NCBI GenBank assembly: GCA_037389465.1
Contig: JAZARR010000153.1
Location: forward strand, 1,907,001-1,971,000
Direction: 5' to 3'
Source of the DNA: Baylisascaris procyonis
Lineage: Eukaryota > Nematoda > Chromadorea > Rhabditida > Ascarididae
Length of the DNA stretch: 64,000 nucleotides
Shown: in pieces, positions 37,372-51,500 of the stretch
Layout of the letters: the number at the start of each line of letters is the position of its first letter
Position numbering within the stretch: the first letter of the stretch is position 1
The notes under the pieces: generated by a model
The model's database searches: none
What the model was told of the DNA's origin: nothing
Seen by the model: the letters and a program-made list of their open reading frames with translations, nothing else
Translations under genes and position numbers: made by a program

Positions 37372-40300
37372 CGGGCGCACAAGACGCCCACAGGCGCAAC
37401 TGGGGACCAGAGGCACAAACAGGCGCACACAAAGGCGCACGGATGCACACAGACGCTGAGAGACCCACGCAGATGCATACGGACGCACAAAGGACCCACA
37501 CCCATGCCCACAGCACACACAGGCGCACACAGACGCACACACACGCGCATACAGACGCGACGGACGCACGCAGACGCCTGCAAACGCGCACAGGTGCACA
37601 TAGATGCAAAATGACGCACACAGACTGATGTAAACGGACACTGGGAAACGCAGACGACATAGGCGCACGGAGATGCGTACGGGCACACCCAGTGCACACA
37701 GACGCGCGCTCACGTACGCAGACGCGCACGAACGCACTAGGACGCGCATAGACACACACGGGCGCGCAATGACGCACACAGGCGCGCACAGACGCGACAG
37801 GCGCGCAAATACGGACATGGACGCACACAGACGAAGACAGACGCACGCAGGCACAAACGAACGCACACAGACATAGACAGACGCACACGGACGCATAAGA
37901 ACGTGCAGACACGCACACACCCGCCGCGAACGACGCACAGGTGCACAGCCATACAAAGACGCGCGGACTTACACGGATGCACATAGACGCTCACAGACAC
38001 ATACAGGCTCAAATGGGCGCGCACAGATGCACCCACACGTCCACAGCACGCACAGAGAGAGATTTACACAGACGCCCACAGGCGCGCAGCCGGATAAAAA
38101 TGCACACAGGCGCGCACTGACGCACAGAGCGAAGCAGACGGAAGCAGACAGAAACTGGCGGACGCCGATGCACAGAGATTCGCATGGACAGATACGCATG
38201 CACACCGGCGAGCACAGACGCCCACATGCGCACACGGACGCACGCAGACGCACATAGCCGCACAAAGACGCGCAGAGATGCTCTCAGGCGTGCACAGACG
38301 CACACAGACGGACCCGGACGCGAACGGGCGTCTAAAGGCACACAGACCCACAAAGGCGAGCATAGAGGTTCGCAGACGCGCACGGACTCACACGGGCATA
38401 TACAGGCGCGCAAAGACGCGCGCAACGCACGCAGCCGCACACAGACTCAACAGGCGTACATAAACGCATACAGGTGCTCAAAGACGCACACACACTCAGA
38501 CGGACGTACACAGACGGATGGAATTGCCCACACGCGCGCACGGACGCTCACTGAGAAAGGAAGACGAGTAAAGGCGCACGCATAGGCGGACAGATGCAGG
38601 CAGATGCACACAGAGTAAACAGACGCTCCCAGATGCATACAGACGCACACAGACGCTGACGGTGGAATACAGGCGGACACAGACGTACACAAGCGGGAAC
38701 AGACGCTCACAGTTGCACACAGATGCATACGGAGCCCACAGAGGAACGAAGACGCTCACGTACGAACGTATACACAGACAGTTGCAAACCGGCGCACGCA
38801 GACGCCTGCAGCTGCACACTAGGCAACATACCTAAACACGCGCAGAAGGACGCACACAGATACACACAAACGCGCGCAAATGCGCCCAAATGTACACAGA
38901 CGCTCACAAACGCAAGCAGACGCTCTCGGTCTCATACAAGCCCCCTGACACAAACAGCGCACAGAGACGCACATAGACGCACACAGGCGCACACAGACGG
39001 AAAAAGACGCGCACGGATGCACGGAGACGTTGGCAGACGCATGCAGACCCACACAAGCGCTGACAGACCCACACTCTGGGACGAAGACGTGGACAGGCGC
39101 AAGCAGACGCACGCAAACCCACGCATGCGCAATCAGAGGCACACAGATGTCCGCTGAGACAGAGGCGAAGATGGATGCACACAGAAGCACAAAGGCGCAC
39201 ACAGACGCGCATGCTCCCAGGTGCGACTCGTGCGGGCGCACACGGGCGCAGAAGGACGCGCAGAGACGCTCACAGGCGCTCATAGACAAAGCAGACGCAT
39301 ACGGACGCACTCAACCACCCAGGGGCACAGTTTCACATAGACGGACACAGGCCCACAAGGATGCACATACAGGCATACAGGCGCGCATAGGCGAATATAG
39401 ACGCACGTGGGAGCGCACATACGTGCATTGACACATACGGGCGCACGCAGGCGCACACACACGCTAACTGAGGAACGGAGATGTACACAGGCGCACCCAG
39501 AGGCACACAGGCTCACACAAAGCACGCGGTGTCCACATTACGCGAACAGGCGCAGACGGACGCACACAGGCACACAGAGAGACACAAGGCGCACGCGGAA
39601 ATAGAGAGACGCAAACAGATGTACAGTGAAACACAGGGACTCATAGAAACGCACACTGGGAAACGCAGCGCACGCAGGCGCAGACAGACGCACTTTGACG
39701 CACATGGACGCCCACAGGTGCACACGGACGTACAAAAACGCACAGAGACGCCTGCACACGGATGCAGACAGATTCGCACAGGCTCCCAAAGGCGCACACG
39801 GGCGAAAAGAGATGCACACAGGCGCGCACTGACGCACACAGCCAACACGAACGCACACGGACGCACTCGGGCGCACACGGAGGAACACAGACGCAAACAA
39901 ATGCACAAAGACGCACGGAGGCGTGCAGAGACGCAAGCGAACGCACACAGGCGCGCATGCGCGGATATAAAAGCGCATCGAGGCGCACTGACGCACACAA
40001 TGCACGCAGACATAAACAGACGCACACAGGCGCACGCGGACGGTCGCGGAGTAAGACGGACGAACACAGACGCAACAGGCGCACAGAGGCCCGCAAGAAC
40101 GCATTCAGGCGCACGGTGAGGAGGACGCCCCATAAAGGCGCAGGAGGACGCACATAGACGTGCACAGACACACACGGACGCATACGGACGCACACGTGCG
40201 CACAAAGATGCGCACAGTCGCACAAAGGCGCACACAGGCCCTCGCGGATGCGCCCAGCCAGCAGTGGCACACAAAAGAACATAGGCCCACACGGATCCGC

Positions 40301-40922
40301 ACAAATGCATGCAGACGCAAGCACATCACACAGGCGTTCGCAGGCGTACACAGGCGCGCAGTGACGCACACAGACGTGCAGGGACACACTCATTCGCCAA
40401 CTGGGGAACACAGGCGCACACAGCCGCACGAAGACATATAGGGACGCAGATTGGCGCACACAGCCGCAGAAGGACACGCACGGACCAACGCAGGCACGCA
40501 GCGACACACAGGCGCTGAGAAACAAAAATGAAACAAAGACGACAGCAGGCGCATAGAGGCGGATGTTGACGCACTGAGGCGTCCACTGGCGACACAGCGG
40601 ACGCAGACGCGAGCGGACTCACGTGGACACATCACGGACAAACACCAGAGGGCGCAGCGGCCCACAGACGCACGTAGACGCGCACAGACTCGAACAGACG
40701 TACACAGGCACACACTGGTGCGCACAGCTGGAACAGACGCACACAGACGTACGCAGACGCGATCAGACGCACAAAGGCGCACGCAGGCGCACATTGACGC
40801 TCACGGACGAACACATACGGGCAGAGATGTAGGCAGGCGCACATAGAAACACAAGAAGACACTCAGGCTCACATAAAGGAATGCAGGTGCACGCAGGCCC
40901 ACACGGACGTACACAGACGCAA
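37372..40922. repeat. Degenerate 12-bp GC-rich minisatellite
   Basis: About 3.55 kb is built from diverged copies of a unit near GACGCACACAGG. The + strand is almost free of T and the complementary strand is G/T-rich. Much of the array alternates purine and pyrimidine (GCGCACAC), the kind of sequence able to adopt Z-DNA. Because the unit is 12 bp, a multiple of three, several frames stay open for hundreds of codons, giving low-complexity Arg/Thr/His-rich products on + and Cys/Val/Ala/Arg-rich products on -. These are not considered genes: there is no conserved domain, and overlapping frames on both strands are equally open. Confidence 0.93.
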
Positions 40923-41358
40923 TCACCCGACCATAGTCAGAATAATAATTATAATATTAATCGCACTAATTTCGGTTATAATAATTGGAGTAATAATAGT
41001 ACTATGTATAATAATGGCTGCAGTGCCGATTGCATTAACAATTACAATATTAATTATAACAACTGCCACAGTAATAATTATAATAATGATTGCACAAATA
41101 ATCACAGTGATATTTACAATAATAACTACAATAAAAAATACATTGAGACTAATAAGGAAAAACGGTAATAGAGAATATTAGTAATAAAGAAAAACAAAAA
41201 TAAATAATAAGAAAAAATAGAGATATTATAATAGAATAATTGTGATGGAGATGGATAACAAAAGCAATAATGATAATGACAAATAACTACAAAGAATAAT
41301 AATACTCGGGAGCAACAGTAATAGACAACGATAATAAAAAAGAACAATTATAAGAAAG
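40923..41358. other. AT-rich transition between minisatellite and microsatellite field
   Basis: This stretch is rich in diverged ATAATAATT-type and AACAATAAT-type words. It looks like old, decayed AAT microsatellite at the edge of the array. No gene was seen. Confidence 0.6.
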
Positions 41359-41787
41359 GATAATAAAAATGAATGATAAATGATAAATAATAAATAAAAA
41401 GTAATGAAAAATAAATAATAAACAATAAATTAATAAATAATAAATCATAGATAATAAATAATAAATAATAAATAATAAATAATAAACAATAACAACAAAT
41501 GATAAATAAGAGACAATAAATAATAGATAATAAACAATAAATAATAAATAATAAATTATAAATAATAAACAATAAACAATAAACAATAAACAATAAACAA
41601 TATATAATAAGCAATAAACAATAAATAATAAATAATAAATAATAAACAACAAATAACAAATAACAAATAATGGATAATGAACAAATAATAATAAATAATA
41701 AATAATAAACAATAAAGAATAAACGATAAACAATAAATAATAAATAACAAGTAATAAATAATAAACAACAAATAATAGAAAATAAAT
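41359..41787. repeat. Microsatellite array, heptamer AATAAAT
   Basis: The array consists of near-continuous AATAAAT units with substitutions (AACAATAA, GATAATAA). The - strand lacks stop codons (TTA, TAT and ATT read Leu, Tyr and Ile), which gives long meaningless open frames. Confidence 0.92.
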
Positions 41788-42155
41788 ATTTATTTATTTA
41801 TTTATTCATTTATTTCAATGAACACAGCACTGATTATCAATACATCTCTCTTCATGTCGCTTTCGCCTGCTCTGACCCAATGCCTCTATGGTCCAGTTGG
41901 TTCCCATGGTCTTTAGGTCGGCGTCTCCTTCTTGCAGGTCGGTCGCGTGAAGGTTAGGGCTTCGGCTCGTCTGCTGCCCGTCGGATGCTGACGAGCCGAC
42001 TCACCGTCGTTCCTCCTATGACTGTTGGGACTTGTTCCGCCGCACTTATCCCGATGAGGATGTTGGATGCGGTGGCTCGCCTGAGTGGAGCCAACAGTCC
42101 GGTCGGAACTTCACAACCGACCGCGCAATAGACAGGGCAAAACCATGAAAAAACA
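41788..42155 (+). mobile_element. ~370-bp GC-rich dispersed element, copy 1
   Basis: This discrete non-repetitive block is embedded in the AAT field. It begins TTTATTTATTTATTTATTC and ends GACAGGGCAAAACCATGAAA, then runs into AATAAAT repeats. The interior (CAATGCCTCTATGGTCCAG, GGTCGGTCGCGTGAAGG) is closely matched by the second copy 966 bp downstream. Both ends are AT repeats in opposite orientation (TTTATT on the left, AATAAA on the right). It could be a short non-autonomous retroelement with a microsatellite tail or a foldback element. No transposase or reverse transcriptase is present. Confidence 0.5.
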
Positions 42156-42753
42156 ATAAATAATAAATAATAAATAATAAATATTAAATAATAAATAATC
42201 AATAAAAAATGATAAATAATTAACAATAAATAGATAATAAATAATAAATCATAAACAAGGAATAATCAATAATAAAAACAAATAATAAATAATAGATAAT
42301 AGATAATAAATATTAAATAATTTGCATAAGAAATAATAAACAACAAATAATAAATAATGAATAATGAATGATAAACGGCAAATAGTAAATAATAAACAAT
42401 AAAAAATAAATAATAAACAATAAATAATGAAGAATCAATAATAATTAATGAACAACAAACAGTAAGTAATAAATAATCAATGATAAATAAGAGACAAAAA
42501 ACAGAAAATAATAAAAAATAAATAGTAAGCAATAAACAATAAAAAATAAATAATAAAGAGCAAACAATAAATAATAGATAATAAATAATAAATAGTAAAT
42601 AAAAACAATAAATAACAAATAACATATAATATATAATAAATAATAAATAATGAATAATAAACAACAAACAATGAACAATGAATAAGAAATTGTAAAAAGT
42701 AAATAATAAATAATAAATAATAAATAATAAATAACAAGTGATAAACAATAAAT
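42156..42753. repeat. Microsatellite array between the two element copies
   Basis: About 600 bases of AATAAAT-type repeats with interspersed AACAAT, GATAAT and AAAAAT variants separate the two element copies. It resembles the array left of copy 1, so element plus array may have duplicated together. Confidence 0.9.
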
Positions 42754-43124
42754 ATTTATTTATTTGTTTATTCATTTATTTATCTCAACGAACACAGCAT
42801 TCATTATGAATACAAGTCTCTTCATATCGCCTTCCCCTGCTTTGACCCAATGCCTCTATGGTCCAGTTGGTTCCCACGGTCTTTAGGTCGGCCTATCCTT
42901 CCTGCAGGTCGGTCGCGTGAAGGTTAGGGCTTCGGCTCGTCTTCTCCCGTCTGATGGTGACGAGCCGATTCATCGTCGTTCTACCTATGACTGTCGGGAC
43001 TTCTTCCGCCGCGCTTGTCCCGATGAGGATGTTGGATGCGGTGGCTCAGCTGAGCGGAGCCAACACTCTGGTCGGAACTTCACAACGGACCGCGCAATAG
43101 ACAGGGCAAAACGATGAAAAAGCA
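42754..43124 (+). mobile_element. ~370-bp GC-rich dispersed element, copy 2
   Basis: This is the second copy of the element at 41788-42155, in the same orientation and closely similar over its whole length, with scattered substitutions and small indels. It shares the TTTATTTATT left edge, the CAATGCCTCTATGGTCCAG interior and the GACAGGGCAAAACGATGAAA right edge. Shared boundaries at the same AT-repeat edges argue for a defined unit rather than a random duplicated block. Confidence 0.5.
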
Positions 43125-45655
<2,531 letters not shown>

Positions 45656-46000
45656 TTAATGATAAGAAAAAGTAATTAATCATAATAGCAGTAAGAATAA
45701 CAATAATATTACTAATAATAATAAGATGAATATTAATGAATAACAATAGTAATAATAATTAACAATTATAATAATGAAGAGTGATTATGATAAAGAAGGA
45801 TATTAATAACAGAGAATAATATTAAAAGAGAATAATTATTATAGTAATAAGAAGAAGAATAATAATAAAGAGGAACAATAATGATGAAGAATGACAAAAA
45901 TAGAGGGTAGTGCAGAATGATTATAATAAGGAATAATAGTGATAGTAATAATAAGAATTGTAATTATGATTTAATAATTTTTATTTTTATTATGAGCCTG
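45656..46000. other. Decayed AT-rich edge of the microsatellite field
   Basis: The sequence is a mix of AATAATAAT-like and GAAGAATAAT-like words with increasing divergence to the right. No gene was seen. Confidence 0.6.
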
Positions 46001-47909
46001 AGTAGAAAGAAACTTAGAATCGAGACTCGACTAACCTTTCAACGAAGCATGACTGCCGCTGCCAGTCGTGAGTTATTACGCTTCAGATCCTGTGTTGGTG
46101 GTTAGCAAACCGTCGTCTATCGGTCTCTTGCGCGCCGACTGTGATGAACGGCCTTTGATTGACGGGGGGGGGGGTTCTGGATGCCAAAAGGAAACAACGA
46201 ACAGCTACAGCTCAGAGATCAAATATGAAAAATGCGCTCGTTTGTAAATTTCTCACCTTTCAACAAACCTGCCTGCCGTTGATTTCGTTCGAATCTTTCT
46301 TCGACTCAGCCACATCGACCGACCATGAAACCCTAGATTGACTGCGAGCGGACTGATTCATATTTCTGCAGAGGTAGTTGGGTGAGTGATCCTGTATTCT
46401 ATGAAATATTCCAAAGCCGAAGTCTAGAACGAGTAAAAAGAGCGTCACTTTTGAAGGTGCATTCAAATAATGGATGTCCATGCATGCGTGCAGAATTAAG
46501 TAAGTAAAATTCAATCCACTTGCTCAGTGCTCTGCAGTATCCACTAATGAAACATTGCTGCTATGGCATTATTATTCTGTAGCCTATCAACTCACGTTTG
46601 TCAGTTGCCTTCCTTGTATAGGAATAAACCCAGAGAAATGCAGAAGTGGTTTTTGTGCATTTTCGCAAAATGCACTTCGGAGTATAGGCTTATGTCTGAA
46701 CTAGTTGAGAAGGTGCCATCTGATCGAACGAAGAATTGGAAATTTGACCTTAGTATACTTTTCTTGAAATTGGCAGTTTTTGTGGGAAACAACCATTGCT
46801 CTAGATTTCGATGTGCGCAGTGCAACTACGATCGAAATGTTTTGGCTGCTCAAATTCTATAGCCTTAATCTTTCTCAGACGATTAATGCTGAAATTCTAT
46901 AGGATTAATCGTACCTCAGAAAGCATGTTTAGTGGCAGCGCATCGGATATTCTTTGGGGTATCATACGCGTTGTTATTTCTTATTGGCCCAAGTGCAGTA
47001 GTGAGCGCGCAGCAGCATCAAGGAACTAGAGATGTTATTCTGTGGCTCAAAGTCCACAAAATGGCCAAAAATCGCTATGCTCGTGTAAAAAATCACAAAT
47101 TCCGTTCAGAACATTTTGGGAACATCTACGCAAAGCGGCCTTTGCAAGTCGTCCACGACTGTATGCTTCGCTATCGAAGTAGCGAAGTCGTCGATGTAAT
47201 TTGAATAGAAATTATGCGAAAAGATACATATGCAATTCGGGGCAATACAAAAGCTTCCACGAAGCTTATGGCTGCTCTTTCAGCAAACAAGGCTTCTAAG
47301 AAGCATGTGACTGCTCTATTTCCTATGACCTTATGGCTGGCCTTGACTACGATCATTATCGCTACAAAGGCATCAAAAAAAAAAGAGAAAAGGACCTCAC
47401 AAAAGTAATATTTGCAGAATTTCTTCCACCACCCATCCGAATCTGTTCGACCAGGTCTTGGCGAATCGAGAACTTAAAACTGTATATGAGGGGCAATGAG
47501 GAATGCGGGCAACGAATAGCGGCAATGCGTGCGTGGCTAATACACATATTTCAAACAAGTGCGAAACCTGCATCACAGAGGCAGCTGGACGATGTGATTC
47601 AACCACTCTAGCAACGGCGACGAAGACGAGACACTGGTGACACCGACTGCACTTCATGATGCGACAGCCGTGAGCCCGCGAGGTGCTCTTTGATAAGGTC
47701 CCTGGCGGGTCGGCAGTCGCGTAAGATGGCGGTTCCATGGGACGCATCACAGCATACGCCTGTAAAAATATGATCCCTCGTGAAGAAGGAGAACTAGGAA
47801 GTGTAAGGAATATCGCAAAATTGCATCATGAATGCCAGTCAGGAAAAGTCGTTAATGATGAGAAAAAATGAATTAAAAACGAAATAAAATGGGTCTGCTT
47901 ACTTCTTGT
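46001..47909. other. 1.9-kb interval without a firm gene
   Basis: The sequence becomes non-repetitive here, and a run of 11 G lies at 46164-46174. On the + strand, the frame from 46932 (GTG) begins with a signal-peptide-like segment (IFFGVSYALLFLIGPSAVVSA) but lacks an ATG and any recognised continuation. The 3' untranslated region of the - strand gene ending at 47910 probably occupies the right end. Confidence 0.4.
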
Positions 47910-48520
47910 CTAAGGAAGCTGCAGCTGATGATCCCATGCGATTTCCGCCATCAGCCCGGGCTCAAGAGTTTTGAACCGCTTCAAATAAGCGGCGCAAATA
48001 TCAGCCCTACGGGCTTCTTCGGTGTCCAAGCGTCGTTTTCTTCCAGCAGTTGGCGACTGTGGTTCCGTTTCCACCGTTGCCTCTGGAAATTGTATAAATG
48101 ACCATTGTTTCATTTTCTAATGCAACAGCAAAAAAAATCCTAATATACCAGCAGGTATATTAAAGCCTGTCGTATGATCCGCTAGCTGAAAGGAAGGAGC
48201 AAAAATCGACGGGGATGACAGTTATCGTTTAGCATTCTGCACGCGCATCAAATACCGCATGCAAAAGTTCTTGGGTAAAGAAAGAACATACTATTTGCGC
48301 GAACGTTCGAAGTAAGGACACTTTTATGCCATATAAGGAACTTCCTTCAATCTCTCATTTATAGAAGCTCAATGCAACTATCGCATTTGAGCGCGATCAA
48401 TTGCAAGAGTCAGCACATCTTCTTTGCTTGAAAAGTAGTGCCAGAAACAAAAGCTCCAGCTTGAGATCAAAACAGGCGATAAGTCAAGCCCTCGATTTCG
48501 CATGATTATGTCATAAATAA

Positions 48521-48579
<59 letters not shown>

Positions 48580-51500
48580 CGGTCACATCATTTGAGCTCG
48601 CCTCCCAACTTAGGAATGAGGGACTTGAAATGCAAGAATCTGTCAAACGTGAGTTCCTAAAACCGTCAAATCGTATAAGGCTGGGAATGAAGAAAATACT
48701 AACCAGGCAGCAAGATGTGGCTTGTGTTCCTCCTGAGGCTGTTCAGCCACGTGGCGGTTTCGCGCCTCTGCTGCACAACGGCCTTCGGAGCGCCAACACA
48801 GCGCTCTCTCTTATGCGCTATTATGAAGGCCTGAAATCAAAATACGAAAATCTTCACCTATCACAAATTTCAAGTGTCACAAAGTGCTGAAATTGAACCC
48901 ACTGCGCTCATGATTTCATGAGCTTTAAACTGCTGCTGAAAGTTAGAGGGAATAGTGACTGAGGAACGGTCATTGACAGGTACATTTGAGTGTAAATCCA
49001 TTCCTGTATATAATTCTGCTACAGAATAGGGCAAGGCGAAATCCTTTGCTATTATTCTACTCAGTGTGGACTCACAAATGATGGAAATGAATGGAAACGC
49101 ATTTGAATTCCATTTCTACCCCATCCCTGCTAAAACACATGAATGTTTAAGGAGGAAAAAATGCAACCAAAGAAAGCTGGTTTTCACGGCTTACCTTAGT
49201 GGTTGCTGCGTCCGCCTCGGGTGGCACCACCAAATGATGCCCACATATGCCACAGAATGCTGAAATCATATAAAAGAAATTTAGATTATCAGTGACAGTT
49301 GCACGAATAAGCAGCTAACTAACTGTTTTTCATACGACAACTCGAGGATTTCAGCTTATTAGTAAAATGTGCTTATGATCATGAAACAATGGCTATAAGC
49401 GAGGATCGACCAACTAATCATCAGTTCGCTCTTATTCACAAGACGAGTGCCTAATAACATAATATTTACCAGCGAAATCATAGATCAGCTCAAACAGAAT
49501 AAAAAAAGAAACCGAATAAAGCGTCACAATAAAGATAGCAAAATAAAGTTGCTTACCGTCCTCGAGATGCGATCGGGCCAGCGCGACATGCTTCCTCCAT
49601 GCGGCGACCGTCTCGAACTCTCGATCGCCGACGCCGCAGTGTGGCAAACGGCACACTAAAAACAGGCTTCAGCATTCACCGTAATCTCGCATATCTGTGA
49701 ACGCTCTATTGCGATCGTTAGATAAAACGCTCATCAGTCTGCAGTCACGGATTAGGATGCATGCTTTAAAGGGATCACAAAAAATTTCAACCCAACTATC
49801 TCCCATTTCACGTAAATCATTTTCATAATCATGTTAGCATAACCAATTTTGCTGATTTGCGAATCCCTCATCGGCGCATATAAAATGGAACATCAGGCAG
49901 TTAATGCTTTCTTCAATCAAAAACAGTAACGCTCACAATTCTACACTTCATTCGACTACTTAGAAGCCTTCGTCTGAGAATGCAGGAGAACCTACTTTGA
50001 ACGAGTGTCTTCTCACCCTATTCATTCCTAAACGATTCTCTCCTTCCAATCAGGAGACGGAATATGCTACAGACAGCCTCAGATGCGTGGAAAACAAATT
50101 TTTGAAAGATAGAACAACAGGACAAGCGAAAATACTTACGAATCTTATTGTCCCGTACAATGTATGGTGGCGTTGCCGGTGCCACCAATTCGGCTGCCAT
50201 GTGGGCTGGCAGTGCACTGATATCTGCCGGTTTGAATTCCGGCTGCTGTCTCACTGCCCGTCTGCGAGGAGGTCGCTCCGCGGGCGCACTTGCTCTCGCT
50301 CTTGGGCGGCTGCAGTAATGGACAAAGTTAGACAGGTGTTTGGACGCACGACTATGGAATTACATTCTTTGTTATCTTCATGGAAAAGCTTTCTATATTT
50401 CTATGGGCTTTCACATGGTTGCTTGCAAAGGCACATCATGGCAATGTGACCTTTACGTATGTGTCTATTTGTATCGCGCCTGCAAATTTCATACGGGAAC
50501 CACTCAAGCTAAAACTACGAACATCTGATTGCTGCAATGTGATTCATAGCGAGACTTGTTAGACGATTCTTCAATGACAGCCGCTTCAAAACCAATATAT
50601 GTTCCTCAGTTGTGCTACTATATCGAATGGAAATTTTCTTCAAATAGTGAGCACATACTGCTCTTCCTTTATAGTGTAAAGATTATCTATCGGTGACTCT
50701 TATTCAATTATCAGCGTGCTGCTATCTGCACAAATATTGAAAAAAATGCAGTGAACAACGAAGGTCCAAATGGACAAGACAGCAGTCACTTACAGCATCT
50801 CACGGTAGCGGGCGGCGAGGGCTTCTTGCCATTGCGCCCTTTCGTTGCGGATTGCGGCCTCTCTTTCCCTCTCTTCGACGCTTCGGCGTTGAGGCGTCGC
50901 ATGATGTTCATCGGGATGAGGTTCAACCTCCGGTTCATGCAGAGCCTCTTCCGGCTCTGTCGGCACCGGAGGCGTGATCCTCGCCTCATCCCGGCGGCCG
51001 TGACTAGTGCCGGGCTCCAGTTCACGGGCTACGCTTTGGTACCACTGCAATCGAAACATTCATCAGTCTACAAGCATCCTCCGGTTCTTCCTTGATGTGA
51101 GTGTTAAGGTTGCCAAATTTGCGCGTGTTCCGCATTGACACGTGTTTTAGTATGACTTCAATCTCAAAGTTTGCTAAAAGTTCGCGGCTGCAGATGAGGA
51201 CCGAAAATCTGCAGGGTTGTGATAGTGCAATACAGACCAAAGTTAATGGCAGTAAAATCAAAATGTACCCACCGGCACTATCGGCTGCTCCATCATGGCG
51301 ACGAAGAGCCCTCCATCGACGGCCACATTATACATCGGCCCATCGTGGCCGTAGAGATCGCACCCGCGCCGTTCCACATCCCAGACACTCAGCTGTACTC
51401 TCTTCAGCCGGCACGCGGCCTCGAGCAACAGCGGATGTGGACGGCGTAATACGGCTTCGCGAACTAAAACACATTAAGGCTAGTTGTATATTAATGCTAT

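Noticed and set aside
37237..40862. Many long overlapping open frames on both strands in the minisatellite (up to about 294 codons)
   Set aside because: They follow from a 12-bp unit with few T residues. The products are low-complexity and equally open in several frames, and no domain is visible.
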